Source of the DNA: Saussurea involucrata
Lineage: Eukaryota; Streptophyta; Magnoliopsida; Asterales; Asteraceae
Assembly (NCBI GenBank): GCA_033807775.1
Contig: CM066327.1
Location: forward strand, 76,886,795-76,950,794
Direction: 5' to 3'
DNA length: 64,000 bases
Notes under the pieces: generated by a model
The model's database searches: none
Told to the model about the DNA's origin: nothing
What the model saw: the letters and a program-made list of their open reading frames with translations, nothing else
Position numbers and translations under genes: made by a program
Part shown: in pieces, positions 11,125-22,727 of the stretch
Layout: the number at the start of each line of letters is the position of its first letter
How positions within the stretch are numbered: the first letter of the stretch is position 1

Positions 11125-11823
11125 CAGGGCCGGTCCTGAGATTTCGGATGCCCATGGCGAAAGACAAAAAAAAGGCCCCTATATTACGAGAACGAAAAAC
11201 AATTTAACAGGGTTTGGAACCTAGTCAAGCTAGGCGGCTCATCCCCACGCCGGGTCTTTATTAAAAGAAACAAAAATAGTACAACGAGGGGGACATAAAC
11301 CAAAACCCCGTATAATATAACATAAAATACATTATTTAAAACGATGCCTTCGTGCATTTTTCGAAGCAAAAGTATCAATTATTTTATCATAGTTAACATC
11401 CGCTAAAAACTTACTCTCAATACTCAAAATTGCTAACCCGTTCAATCTTTCTTGTCTCATAGTAGAACGTAGATATGACTTCAACAACTTTAACTTCGAA
11501 AAGCTTCTTTCCGCGGATGCAACAGTGATGGGTACGGTCAGCAAAATCCTATAAGCAACCAAGACATGTGGAAACATGTCCATCTTCTTTGCAAACTCCA
11601 AAATTTGTATGGATGTCCAAGGATTTCCACTCTTGGATGCCTCTTCCGGTAACATTTCCTGTAAAACATGCAACTCCATAAACAAATATTCCCCATCTAT
11701 ATCAGAATCATCACCATTTGTTAAACATAGTTCAAGATTCATACAACTTTTTTTCAACTCATCAACATGTAAGGTTACCAACTTTCTTCCATCAAACAAG
11801 AAACCAAAAATAGATTCAAATTC
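11125..11823. mobile_element. Truncated hAT relic, copy 1
   Basis: Left end CAGGGCCGGTCCTGAG with left target site CATATGAA at 11117-11124, identical to the complete element at 21076-22569. The right part is removed by the deletion junction at 11824. Confidence 0.85.
11332..11823 (-). pseudogene. hAT transposase C-terminus (ZMYM1/DUF4371 type), copy 1
   Basis: The protein carries the hAT C-terminal dimerisation region, seen as TVPITVASAERSFSKLKLLK followed by LRSTMRQERLNGLAILSIES. It is truncated at its N-terminal side by the deletion at 11824, so only about 160 residues of a transposase that is normally several hundred residues long remain. Same frame and sequence as 21283-21774. Confidence 0.8.
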
Positions 11824-11838
11824 ATCAAACATTTACCC
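11824..11838. other. Deletion junction with 15-bp filler
   Basis: Fifteen bases present in neither parent flank join the hAT relic to the LTR fragment. The first eight (ATCAAACA) also occur 33 bp upstream at 11791-11798, which suggests templated filler made during end joining. Confidence 0.8.
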
Positions 11839-13259
11839 AGCGCAAGGCGGCGTGGTGCGTGGTCGAGAGTAGTGAGCCGGGTGGGTGTGGGGGTTTAGGG
11901 AAGTCGGGGTAGTCTAAGGGTTCGTTTTAATCTTGTCTCGTGGTGTTTTCGTAAACGCCGCCGTCGCCGCCGGCGACCACCACTGCCGGAGGTGGCAGTG
12001 GGTGGTGCGCGGTTGAACCCAGCCCTTGTGACCTAAAAACCTGTTAGGGTGAACCTCCGTTGTAAACCCGAATCGTTAAACCTCAAACCGTTTTATAAAA
12101 TCGTCAATTTATGTGAAAAACGTCCTTCTGCCACTGTTTTGTGTCAACCATAACTTTTTCGTCGTAACTCCGTTTGAGCCGAAACTGGCGCCCACGGTTC
12201 CAGTTCAGGGTCGAGCACGTTTTCCGTGTTTTAGCGAAAAACTGGTTCGACCTCTAACTAGGCGAAAAAGTGGTCGCAAGTTCGGTGTTTCGTCATTTCA
12301 TGTGAAAACTTCTGGAATCTGCCTTGATCTTGCGAAAATCATAACTTTCTGCTCGTAACTCGGTTTGGGGTGAAACCGGTGTCAAAAGTTCCCTTTTTGA
12401 GTCTAGAAACTTTTCTGTGTTTTGTGAAAAACCCAGTTCGGGACGTAGCATGGGTCGATTTGTCGTTTTATACTGAAAGGTGCTGAATTTCGCTGTTACG
12501 GAATCTGTTTTTGTAAAATCCGTAGTAAATTGTAGAAAAATCGTTAGGAGGCGTATAATATGTCCTTGGAACCCTAACTCAGAGTACTTTCTGGTCATGA
12601 AATAATATTGGGAATTTTCTGGGTTTAAAGGGGTCGAAACAGGTCCCGAACAGACCTGTTTAGTGAGAACGGAAAAATAGTTTTAGTGACGGTTTAAGCG
12701 TGTGTCGTGTCATAGGGTCCGGGTCTTGTATTGACACGTTTTAACATGCATTTAGGTGCTGGGAAGTGACCGTAATTGTGAAGCTTGAATTGTGTTATTA
12801 AGCTGGGCGCGCATTCGAGGTGAGTTCTCTCACTGTGTAGTTAGGGGTTGTATGCATGTCATAATAGTTTGTATGTACTATTGTCTTTGTGGTGTGAACT
12901 AGTTGTTTGTGGTGTGTAATATTTGATTGGTTTGGATGCTTGGTATAAATGTGTTACATTACAATTCGGTGGGACCGAGGCCTCGATGGTACTGAGGTGT
13001 CAGTTACATTACAATTCGGTGGGACCGAGGCCTCGATGGTACTGAGGTGTTGGATACATTACAATTCGGTGGAACCGAGGCCTCAATGGTACTGAGGTGT
13101 TGGATACATTGCAATTCGGTGGGACCGAGGCCTCGATGGTACTGAGGTGTTGGATACATATTTACTTGTAGATGTTTACTCGTTTTATGTCACTGTGATG
13201 TTGTTGCTTATGTGCGGATAGGGGTGATGTGTATATAATTCCTATCTGCGCATGTGTTG
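11839..13259 (+). mobile_element. LTR fragment, copy 1
   Basis: Matches 26938-28358, the 3' part of an LTR-like block that starts TGTAAAGCCC at 26272. GC-rich leader-like sequence is followed by a short tandem array at 12955-13159. No pol, PBS or PPT. It is cut on the left by the deletion junction and on the right at the 12-bp flank of the Pack-hAT. Confidence 0.6.
12955..13159. repeat. 50-bp tandem repeat x 4
   Basis: The unit contains ACAATTCGGTGGGACCGAGG and repeats at 12961, 13011, 13061 and 13111. Same array at 28054-28258. Confidence 0.92.
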
Positions 13260-13889
13260 GAATAAAGTAACCAGGGCCGGTCCTGAGATTTCGGATGCCC
13301 ATGGCGAAAGACAAAAAAAAGGCCACTATATTACGAGAACGAAAAACAATTTAACGGGGTTTGGAACCTAGTCAAGCTAGGCGGCTCATCCCCACGCCGG
13401 GTCTTTATTAAAAGAAACAAAAATAGTACAACGAGGGGGACATAAACCAAAACCCCGTATAATAGAACATAAAATACATTTCTGAATAACAACATCATTA
13501 GGGGCTGTTTGTTTACCTCTTAATAGTTCCATTAAGAGGCAACTTATGACTCGCTAAGAGGTGAATCTTGTTTGGCAAAAAAATGTTTGCCTCTTAACAG
13601 TTCTAAAACCCTATGAAATGATTTTGTATCTTGGGTCTTCCTTAACCATTCAGCACCGTAATTTAATTCTGAACAATTACCAAACAACCATATTTCATTT
13701 TGCGCTATATCATAAGAGCATATTGATCATTCTGACCACTTAATCATCGTGCACTAAACCATTCAACAACTGCCAAGTGCAGATTATGCACAAATCATGA
13801 TTTTCTAAAGTTTTGGTTTGACAATTTCAAGTTATGCATGCATAGTCTTGTGATGGTAACACTTTGTTATTCTTTTTTATGCACTCTAG

Positions 13890-14638
13890 GCAACCCAGGA
13901 AATATTTCCACATATTCTTTTGAAGGGACCTAAAGGGTCAGGGAGGAAAGCATTGACAATGGCCCTACTACGTGAGATATATGGAGATGCTTCCCGAAAT
14001 GTAATTTTACTATATTCAGTATATTGAGCCTTCAAGATTTGTACACGAATACTTAGATTGTTCATTTTCCTTTTTGCAGATATCTCATGATTTAAGATAC
14101 TTCCAGATTCAGGTATGCAAAGTTTGATAGGTTTTTAGAATGTGTTTTGACTCGATACTAGAAACAAAACAAATATGCATGGGTCTATATATATGTCTCT
14201 AATGTGTCTTTACCAAATTAGTAATCGTAAAATTAGTAATGAAGAAAAAAAGAAAGGGAAAAAACTATATCAATATGTTATCACATGACAAGTTTCTACA
14301 CCTTGCAAAGATTATTTAAGCAAGTTGTCTTGCTATTGAGAGGTATCAAGAGTATAATGATTTTTATATAATCTTCAATGGATACTATATCGTCCTTGCA
14401 TTAACTGTTAATCAAATTTCACTTCACATGGTTATATATCTGTTGTCAATTTGGTCTTAGGAAACAAGGCTGACTCAAGTAGCAGTTCCTTTAACCTCAA
14501 GTGCGCACCATATAGAGCTTAATGTGTACTTGGAAGCTAATGCTAGATATGCTCTTATGGCTTCAGTCAAGGAAATAAGCAGCAACCATTCAGTTGCTCC
14601 TGAGATCAGCACAATTAATTTGAAGCCAGATTATACAG
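13890..14638 (+). pseudogene. Captured RFC subunit 3-like gene fragment, copy 1
   Basis: Three exons (13890-14000, 14080-14112, 14461-14638) with GT/AG introns keep one open frame of 107 codons. The first encodes the Walker A region (KGPKGSGRKAL) followed by MALLREIYGDASRN. The second encodes ISHDLRYFQIQ, and the third a stretch including SSAHHIELNVYLEANARYAL and SNHSVAPEISTIN. This pattern fits plant replication factor C subunit 3, an AAA+ clamp-loader subunit that opens PCNA rings. The Walker lysine position reads RK rather than the usual GK, so ATP binding is doubtful. No start or C-terminal part is present. Family assignment is from memory. Confidence 0.72.
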
Positions 14639-15056
14639 GTTCCGTTCATTTTAAGTCTTGAAATTTCTTCTACAACGTTTGATTTCATATTTGAAGCAAA
14701 TGCACAACAATCCAGATTCCAGCAGGCAAAATGAACAACAAACCAACAGGCAAAATCAAAATGCAAGCAAACCACAGTTCAAAAAAGGATAGAAAACACC
14801 TGATTTAGCCATTTAGGGCAGAAGGCAGAAGCAAATCAAGCAACTGCAAATCTACATGTAAATCCCCCAAACTCCATATAAGGCAAGTTTCTGTCAAAAC
14901 CACCAAAAGGTTACTTAAAATTTAATCTTGACACAAAAATTCGGGTTTTTATGTTACTCTTTTTCTTCTATAAAATGGGCAATAAAATAAAAAAAAATTG
15001 AAATAAAAAGTGAAGATTTACATGGATAAAACTCTTTGGTCAGTTTGATTGGAACT

Positions 15057-15165
15057 TGGCAAGTAATACCATTCCATAAACATGGGGTTTCATCATTATC
15101 AACCCAATTGGTCAAAACATTCTTGGTGTCATTCAAAGTTTGTTTGAACTCCAGCAAAGCTAAAC
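15057..15165 (-). pseudogene. Captured LRR receptor kinase N-terminal fragment, copy 1
   Basis: The minus strand reads LALLEFKQTLND followed by NWVDNDETPCLWNGITCQ, the LRRNT_2 cap that precedes the leucine-rich repeats of plant receptor kinases (extracellular). It begins after an AG acceptor and ends at a possible GT donor. A hydrophobic stretch starting MVITKPKK lies upstream on the same strand (to about 15268) in a different frame and could be the signal-peptide exon. No LRRs or kinase domain are present. It points opposite to the RFC fragment, so two separate captures are likely. Confidence 0.7.
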
Positions 15166-15513
15166 CTAAAAAAACAAGAAAACAGCCTTACAACCATTAA
15201 AACGATGGTTACGATGCATCTAAAGACACCAAAAAAACACAACTTTTTGGGTTTAGTGATTACCATCTTGGGTGAGAGCAAACAGCAAGCAATCGAGCAA
15301 GCAATCGCACTCAGCATTCAGCAACAGCAATCCAGCAAGCAATCGCACATTCGCACGCAGGCTCTCGACTTCTCGTTCTCGTCTCTCACTGTCAATGAAA
15401 TACAACATACTGATTAAATTAAAAACCCTATATGATAGTATGATTTTGAGGCCCCTGCTGGACCTGGGGCCCATGGCCCAAGCCACACTTGCCATGGGCC
15501 AGGGCCGGCCCTG

Positions 15514-16862
15514 AAAGTAACCAATAGCAAGCCTCAAAACTCAATCACCGTTAAGTCCTTTTCAATACTAGATATGTCATAATTACACAACAGGTCCCTC
15601 AACTTTGAACCAACTGATTTCTACACTAACGCTGAACTATTAAAGAATGTCATTCGGTCCCCTGCTTTAATGTTTTGGCCAAAATTTCATTTTTCATCTA
15701 TGATCTGGAATTTTCTTTCATATTTAGTCCGATTGAACCTAAACTCCTTTCTTAACTTCACGCTTTCATTAAATACCATACTTACCCGTTCCAACTATTT
15801 TTTTCTTTATAATTTTGGTCCACTAAAATAAAAACCAATTTTATTTTATTTTATCTTTCCTTTCCTTTTCTTTTTATATTAGTTTATTTGCCCAATTTTG
15901 GGAGGGTGTCACATGTGCTTCATCATCAACAACACAATCAAAATGATTGCATACGAAACAATATGTTAATTTTCTAAACAATTCATAATAGCATTTCATA
16001 CGTGAAACCATCATCATATGTTCTTCATCATCAACAACACAATCAAAATGATTACATAAAAAATACTATAAGATTTTGAAAATGATTACATAAAAAATAC
16101 TAATATACATATAAGGTTGGGTTCCGGTGATAAGTTAAGTTAACGTGAGAAGCGTGAGAAGTGATTATCAACCGTTAGGATGAGATGCACTGACATAAGA
16201 TGCACCGAGATGTACCAGATCAATCACCGTATCAAGCGCAATTAATGGATGGGCTTGAGATTAAAAATTATCGAGGGTTCATATCCGCTTCTCACGCTTC
16301 TCATATTAACTCAACTTCTCATATGATTTTCCGCGCGTATGTATAAAAGAAATGGTTCAAGTTGAGGACTAACATTTGAATCCTACGTTGTTTTTATCTC
16401 TTCAAATCAAGTAAACTTATCTTTTAACCAAGATTAATTTACCCCAAAAACAATTCAACCAAGATTAATTTACCCCAAAAACAATTCAACCAAGTATCGA
16501 GGGATGAATAAAATAGGGTCATGTGGGTTAAGTTTTTTATCCATTCGAGGTAGACATAGGTGGACAATTGCAAAAGAATAAGCCGGAAACATAATAACAA
16601 ATATCATGTGGGTTGTAGATAAAATAGGGTCATGTGGGTTGTAGGTTGCGCTCCTATTGAAGGGAAAATTAATTAAAAATTGCAAGAATTTGTAAGAAAT
16701 TAATACGTACGAAGCACCTTCGAAGTTAAAAGAAGGACGCCTGATGAGCACAAATCTGAAGTAGCCACAATGACATCAAAACAGGCTAGAGTTAATATAT
16801 GGCAAAAATCTTAAGTAGCCACAATGACTAAAGTTCTACCACTTGAGGACAGTAATATCTAA
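15514..16862. other. Non-coding block between Pack-hAT and Harbinger MITE, copy 1
   Basis: No gene. Holds a ~70-bp dispersed repeat (15952-16020) that also lies at 22660-22727, a repeated CATCATCAACAACACAATC motif, and an inverted-repeat element at 16131-16318. Confidence 0.5.
16131..16318. repeat. Short inverted-repeat element (MITE-like)
   Basis: About 31-bp arms, left containing AACGTGAGAAGCGTGAGAAG and right its near complement, surround a ~125-bp core. No clear target duplication. Repeated at 31230-31417. Confidence 0.6.
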
Positions 16863-17092
16863 GGGCATCTACAATGGTAAATCTTTATGAAAGACTTGAA
16901 AAAAATATAAAAAATATGTTGGTCCCACCAATTTCTACTTTCTCTCTCTCTCGTCTCTCATATTCATTATTTCAAAGACTTGAGGAATATCAAGCCTTTG
17001 ATGAGTAAAATCATTTTCAAGCTTTGTCTACAATAGTCAAGTCTTCTTCAAGTCTTTCATCAAGCTCTCTTCAAATACCATTGGAGATGCTC
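16863..17092. mobile_element. PIF/Harbinger (Tourist-like) MITE, copy 1
   Basis: Ends GGGCATCTACAATGG and CCATTGGAGATGCTC form 15-bp imperfect inverted repeats, flanked by TAA on both sides (3-bp target duplication). 230 bp, non-coding. Confidence 0.8.
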
Positions 17093-17236
17093 TAATTACC
17101 AAGAGTTCACAATGAATCTAATTGCATGTATAATAAGAGAGATGGTTTACAATGCATAAAAAAGTATCGAATACATAATTGTAAACTAATAACATACCAA
17201 AACTAATAAACCCAAAACAAGAAATTACAATATATA

Positions 17237-17680
17237 TCAATCAGATTCGTCACTAGACCAATACTGAGCTACATAATTATCATTAGCTTCACTTAATTCT
17301 ACATCATCAATATCAACATCCTCATCTTCATCCACGTCCTTATCCTCATCCTCATCCTCATCATTAATGAAGTCTTCATCATCCACAACAGGAGCGGTAG
17401 GGATATCATCAACTAAACTTGATTGACCACGTCTTTCTTAACTCATACAGGGCAATTCAATTAAGTCAACGATCAACTCAAAATCGGACGAACTATTTTC
17501 ATGTACGACATCTATCTCATTAACAACATTGATACTTGGATGATCCCAGATTTTACGATGATTAACATATTCCACAACCCTCCAATTACGGTTTTGAGAC
17601 GGATCTTCCATGTTATGTTTTAGTTCAAGAGAAGACCAATTCAACTCGAAGAAGATACCCCGTTTTATTGAAGTTTTCAT
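17237..17680 (-). pseudogene. CACTA-type DUF4216-like protein C-terminus, copy 1
   Basis: A minus-strand frame from KRGIFFELNWSS through NRNWRVVEYVNHRKIWD resembles the end of DUF4216 proteins carried by plant CACTA elements. One in-frame TAA at 17438 is followed by the same frame running to a TGA at 17237 with a highly acidic tail (runs of DED). No CACTA ends are visible. Assignment is tentative; an unrelated acidic host-protein fragment is possible. Confidence 0.4.
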
Positions 17681-18268
17681 ATATCTAACACCGTTAAAGA
17701 CGTCAAACTATAAGCACATGTTGGAAGTTTTGTCAAAGAATATCAAAAATCACTTTGAACCATGCCGAGTAAATCTAGGTGATATCTATTCTAATTTTGA
17801 TTCGTTAACTAGCAAATGATTTTAAACAAATTTATTGGCAATTAACATTCATTTCAAACATGTTGGATATCAAATTAATACTTCCATAAAAGAAATCCCG
17901 TTAGAGTTAATAATGTTCTAAATAACGTATAAATCTGATAAATCAAGATCAATATCCATATACTCAAAATCAAACTCGTCTAACTCCTAATGAAATATGA
18001 TAAAATATTTGAGAATAGTGATGGCCAAACCGACCCGACCCGACCCGATCGGGCAACCCGAACTGGAACCGATAAAAAACCGGGCCCAGCCCGACCCGGT
18101 CAAAAACCGGTTTCCAGTCCGATGGCCGGGTCCGGTTTGGGTTTTTATAGATTTCTCCGGCCCGACCCGGCCCGAAACCGATTTTTTCAAAAAAAAAACT
18201 AGCCGTTATAGAGCCGTTGGAACCCAATTTTGGCCGTTTTTTTGGTCATTTTTCACCCTCCAACCCCA

Positions 18269-18276
18269 TATAAATA
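18269..18276 (+). promoter_or_regulatory. TATA box of hAT transposase, copy 1
   Basis: TATAAATA lies about 170 bp before the transposase ATG at 18438 in an otherwise leader-like CT-rich stretch. Confidence 0.5.
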
Positions 18277-18437
18277 CTAGGGGTGTTATGGTTCATATCA
18301 CCACCTTACAAAACGCAAAAAACGCATACAATTCTCATTTCTCGGCTCTCGCTATATTCGTTTCTCGCAAATTCTACTATACAATCTCTAGTTCTCTAGT
18401 CTCTAGTCTCTACTCTCTAGTCTCTACTATCAAAAAA

Positions 18438-19230
18438 ATGGCCGAACAAAATTACAACGTTGTTGCCGAGCATGGACGAAAAGCACCGGTTTGGGAGCAT
18501 TTCAACTTGGTGATGTTTTCCAACGGTACAAAAAAGCGCAATGCAAACGGTGTGGAGATTTCCTTCAAGCCGCCTCAAATAGCACGTTAAAGCGCCACTT
18601 CGAGGAGAGATGCAAGAGGTTGAAATCGGGTGACGATCCAAGTCAACCCATACTTGACAATTCCGGTCAAGTATGGTCGTATAATGAGGATATCGCCCGA
18701 CAATTGCAAATGAAATGTGTCATTCAAGTGGGGTTGCCGTTCGGACATTTCGACAATCGTCACATTACGAACATGATCAAACAAGGGTTCCAACCACGCT
18801 ACAAGGGTTCGGTAAGCCGTCAAACTCTTCGGCATGATGCTTTAAAACTTTGGAATACGGCTAAAAAAAATATGCGAGAAATGTTTTTAAACTTACCCAA
18901 CAAAGTTTCTTTAACTTGTGATGTATGGAGCGCACCATTCGGATTGCCACAATCTTATATATGCATAACGGCACATTGGATTGTGCCGGGATCGTGGCAA
19001 TTATGCAAACGTGTAATCACGTTTGAGCACTTTGGTTCGCCACATTTGGGTGACCGTCAGTTTTCTATAATTATGAGATGTCTTTATTATTATAATTTAA
19101 AAAATAAAGTTATTAGTATTTCGTTTGATAATGCTAGTAATAATACGGCATGCGTACAAAAATTAGGTTTGGCTTTATCCCCTATTTTAGAGGAAAAATT
19201 ATTTCATACACGTTGCGCACAAATAATAAA
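18438..19230 (+). pseudogene. BED-finger hAT transposase, truncated, copy 1
   Basis: Starts at ATG 18438. A BED zinc finger (C-x2-C ... H-x4-C, seen as CKRCGDF and LKRHFEERC) is split by a frame change in a run of six A at 18530-18535. The frame then stays open through the hAT catalytic region (LTCDVWSAP, ISFDNASNNT) until the duplication junction at 19230, where it ends after the HTRCAQIIN block. It cannot encode a working transposase. Confidence 0.85.
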
Positions 19231-20816
19231 CTAAAAGAGTCTAACATCAAATTATCATGAGGGAACTTCGCGAATTGACAACACCGGATTCAAGATTTGT
19301 GTTGAGTTTATGTAATTTGATTTTGAAACGATTTTTTCCCTTTTTATTGGTTGATTTTGAAGTCTTTCTCAGTTTTTTGCTTGATTTTGAGGATCTTTTT
19401 TCCCTTTTTTAGTTGATGTTTCTTCTATTATCTAATATACCGGAGCACCCCTCAAAGTTTTATTTGGCGCACCTTTCATACCAAAAAATCATTCAACTTA
19501 CTAAAATAAATTAAGCGGGTGCATGGAACCACACTCGAGCTTTCATAGGTCCATCCCTGAACAAACGTAATGGTTTCAACTTCTAAGGTTTTGTTTTGTT
19601 TTGATTTCACTTTATTATTTCCTCGATTGAATAATCTTTCTAAACGTTACCAACTATTATCGGATTAGGGGTGTTCGTGGTCTGGTTTAGGCTGTTTAAC
19701 CCCCCCTATCTGCAATGGTGCTTTCATAAATTATTGAAACCGAGTTGTTTGACAACAAGTGACAAAACCAGTCAATACAGAACACAGAACGATGGTTTAG
19801 TTTGACCTGTTTATGAGGTTTAGACCTATCATGGGCTTTAAGGGAGAAATTAACATAAATAACCATATCGGTTTAACTTTTTTTAAAATTTAGCCACCAA
19901 AATTGTTTTTTTAAATGTTCGGAATCCCACAAGTTTGACATCGCAAGCTACCATATCCTCAGCACACACGCAAGGGGGTTGTTAAGTTTTGTATTATGTA
20001 TATTCATAATGAATAATATGTATATACATGATGAATATTATGTTGAAAATTAATATTTATGATAAATATCATACTAATATGATACTATAGAGTTATTGTA
20101 TACATGTGATTGTACATAAATATTAATGATTGACAATATATATTCCATGATGAATGCTATTATATTCTTGATGAATATTATAGTGAAAATGTAGATTCGT
20201 GATGAATATCACACTGATGATGAATATACGAATGAATGTGGTATTTTCATGAAACAATATGCATTTCATGGCATTTAATGAAATACTATGCATTGCGGGC
20301 AGTGGTGGATCCATAATTTTTTATAGTTGGGGGCACACTTAGGGGTGTCGAAAAAAACCCGAAACCATGTAATTCATCCAAATAGAAACGGTTTGGGCTA
20401 CTCGTTTTCGCCTTATGCGACTCGTTAAATTGAATAAAGATAACTTATTCAATTCAGTTTCGATTAATTTTTTACAATGTTGGTTAAACGAAAATTGCTT
20501 CTTGCACTCTATCCTTAGGTTTATTTTTGGATTGGAGATTATGGGCCTTACAATACAATTGTTGGGGGCCCATTCCTTTATAATAGTAGAAAATAGAAAG
20601 AAAAAAATTTACCATGGTTGGTTGGGGTCAAGGATCCCTACCACCGTATACTAAATCCGCCAATGATATTGCAGGTAAGATTATTGCATTAAACAAGTAA
20701 TCATTAATGCAATCTAGTAATAAATCCAATGTCTACATAATGAATGGGCTAAATGAATGATTTAGATGAGGGTTGCACCGGTTTGTAACATTTTACTAGG
20801 TTGCAAAATAAACCAC

Positions 20817-20855
<39 letters not shown>

Positions 20856-21075
20856 CACCTTCATTTTCGGACCATCCGAAGGTTACAAACAATACAAACT
20901 AGGGTATTTCTGTCTATTTACAAAATTTGTATTTTTAGGAACAACCAACTTTTTTTAAATATCTCATAAAATATCATATTTAAAAGATTTATTTTAGGAA
21001 TATTCCCTATTTTAAAAATCTCATTTTCGGTTTCCATAACCAGCTTCATTGTAATTATTTTGTTTTCCATATGAA
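19231..21075. other. Non-coding block of copy 2 left of hAT relic
   Basis: Same content as 9254-11124: ATGATGAATATTAT-like motifs, a possible hAT-type derivative at about 20303-20666, and a shorter TA tract. No gene. Confidence 0.45.
20820..20853. repeat. (TA)17 microsatellite
   Basis: Thirty-four bases of TA, 13 units shorter than the copy-1 tract. Confidence 0.97.
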
Positions 21076-22569
21076 CAGGGCCGGTCCTGAGATTTCGGAT
21101 GCCCATGGCGAAAGACAAAAAAAAGGCCCCTATATTACGAGAACGAAAAACAATTTAACAGGGTTTGGAACCTAGTCAAGCTAGGCGGCTCATCCCCACG
21201 CCGGGTCTTTATTAAAAGAAACAAAAATAGTACAACGAGGGGGACATAAACCAAAACCCCGTATAATATAACATAAAATACATTATTTAAAACGATGCCT
21301 TCGTGCATTTTTCGAAGCAAAAGTATCAATTATTTTATCATAGTTAACATCCGCTAAAAACTTACTCTCAATACTCAAAATTGCTAACCCGTTCAATCTT
21401 TCTTGTCTCATAGTAGAACGTAGATATGACTTCAACAACTTTAACTTCGAAAAGCTTCTTTCCGCGGATGCAACAGTGATGGGTACGGTCAGCAAAATCC
21501 TATAAGCAACCAAGACATGTGGAAACATGTCCATCTTCTTTGCAAACTCCAAAATTTGTATGGATGTCCAAGGATTTCCACTCTTGGATGCCTCTTCCGG
21601 TAACATTTCCTGTAAAACATGCAACTCCATAAACAAATATTCCCCATCTATATCAGAATCATCACCATTTGTTAAACATAGTTCAAGATTCATACAACTT
21701 TTTTTCAACTCATCAACATGTAAGGTTACCAACTTTCTTCCATCAAACAAGAAACCAAAAATAGATTCAAATTCTTGCATTTGTTCAAATCTAGTTCGTA
21801 GTTGAGAAAGAGCCATATCAACTAAAACAAGAAAGTAATCCGTTCTAAAACACTCTTGAGCAGATTGTTGTTCTCTCTCGGTATTTGGAATTTCATCAAA
21901 ATGTTTTTTTCGAGAGAAAGAACGTTTTACAGTAAATTCCGGCTCAACTCCAATATCATTTGCAATTTATTTTGCTTCATTTATAGCACATGCAACCCCA
22001 TTTTCTCTATAGTTTTCAAAAAAGACAACTAATCCCTGAGATTTTCAATGGCAACATCAAGAAGCATATCTTTAGATTGTAATTTCTTACTTACCAAATT
22101 AATTCTATACAAAACTTCATGCCAAATAACCAAACTAACAATAAAATCAAAACTTGAAAGCTCACCATCAACCAAAGAAGTGGCATCCCTACACATTTTA
22201 TGATCCTCGGTTACCTCAGCCAATTGTATTAAAGCATCTTTGATTTTGCCAACTTGAGTTTTGATGGCTTTAACACTTTCAATATGGATTTCGACAGAGA
22301 GAGATGATATTCGATTGACTGAACGAGAGAGAGATGATATTCGATTTCGCACGCCTATCTCGAAAGTCGAATCGCACGCCGCACGACAGCACTCTTCTCG
22401 TTCTCGAATCCCTCGGCCGACTGTTTTTCAAACTGGTCTTTGTCTATTTGGGCCCAAAATTGATGACTATATGTAATATATATAAAGGCCTTATTTTAAG
22501 AGTGATGCCCCTGTTGGACCTGAGGCCCATGGCAGCAGCCACACTTGCCATGGCCCAGGGCCGGCCCTG
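21076..22569. mobile_element. hAT relic (ZMYM1/DUF4371 type), both ends present
   Basis: Ends CAGGGCCGGTCCTG and CAGGGCCGGCCCTG; the right end is itself a perfect 14-bp palindrome. Exact 8-bp target duplication CATATGAA at 21068-21075 and 22570-22577. At 1.5 kb it is much shorter than an autonomous element and lacks the zinc-finger half of the transposase, so it is an internal-deletion derivative. The family is shared with the Pack-hAT copies. Confidence 0.9.
21283..22352 (-). pseudogene. hAT transposase, DUF4371 plus dimerisation part
   Basis: The minus strand first reads a helical stretch (KTQVGKIKDALIQLAEV) and SLVIWHEVLYRINLVSKKLQ, typical of DUF4371/ZMYM1-like plant hAT proteins. After a stop/frame change near 22030 and another in-frame stop near 21970 it continues through YFLVLVDMALSQLRTRFEQ to the dimerisation region (VASAERSFSKLKLLKS). 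The N-terminal TTF zinc finger and first part of the RNase H-like core are missing; the frame begins in terminal non-coding DNA. A dead gene. Confidence 0.8.
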
Positions 22570-22659
22570 CATATGAAACCAAACCAATTATTTTGGTTTT
22601 GCATGTGAAACAATAATGGATTTTGTTACCCTTTCTTCATACCAATGTTATTTCACTTA

Positions 22660-22727
22660 CGAAATAATATGTTAATCTTTTAAACAACTCATTATAGTAT
22701 TTCATATGTGAAACCATCATCATATGT
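22660..22727. repeat. ~70-bp dispersed repeat
   Basis: Matches 15952-16020 and 31051-31119 at about 85-90 percent by eye; nature unknown. Confidence 0.6.

Larger units (their letters stand above)
13272..15513. mobile_element. Pack-hAT carrying two gene fragments, copy 1
   Basis: Ends CAGGGCCGGTCCTG and CAGGGCCGGCCCTG, flanked by an exact 8-bp target duplication AAAGTAAC at 13264-13271 and 15514-15521. The first ~200 bp and last ~60 bp match the coding hAT relic at 21076-22569, so both belong to one family, but the interior is different. It holds a PIF/Harbinger MITE remnant (from 13501), three exons of an RFC3-like gene (+) and an LRR receptor kinase fragment (-). No transposase, so it depends on one elsewhere. 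Confidence 0.9.
9254..19230. repeat. Tandem segmental duplication, copy 1 (internally deleted)
   Basis: Positions 9254-11823 match 19231-21774, and 11839-19230 match 26938-34328, with about ten single-base differences by eye, one 26-bp difference in a TA tract and one 1-bp indel. Copy 1 lacks the equivalent of 21775-26937 (about 5.16 kb) and has 15 bp of filler instead. The copies are head to tail; copy 1 ends inside a hAT transposase gene where copy 2 begins. This may be a real recent duplication or two haplotypes joined in assembly. Confidence 0.93.
18016..19230 (+). mobile_element. BED-finger hAT, left part only, copy 1
   Basis: Starts TAGTGATGGCCAAA with left target site TTTGAGAA (18008-18015). 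GACCCG and CCGGTTT subterminal motifs fill the first 180 bp. The element is cut at 19230 by the start of duplication copy 2. The full element is at 33115-36239. Confidence 0.9.

Noticed and set aside
12955..13159. Spaced 50-bp repeats considered as a CRISPR-like array
   Set aside because: Units are contiguous with no unique spacers; plant LTR minisatellite.
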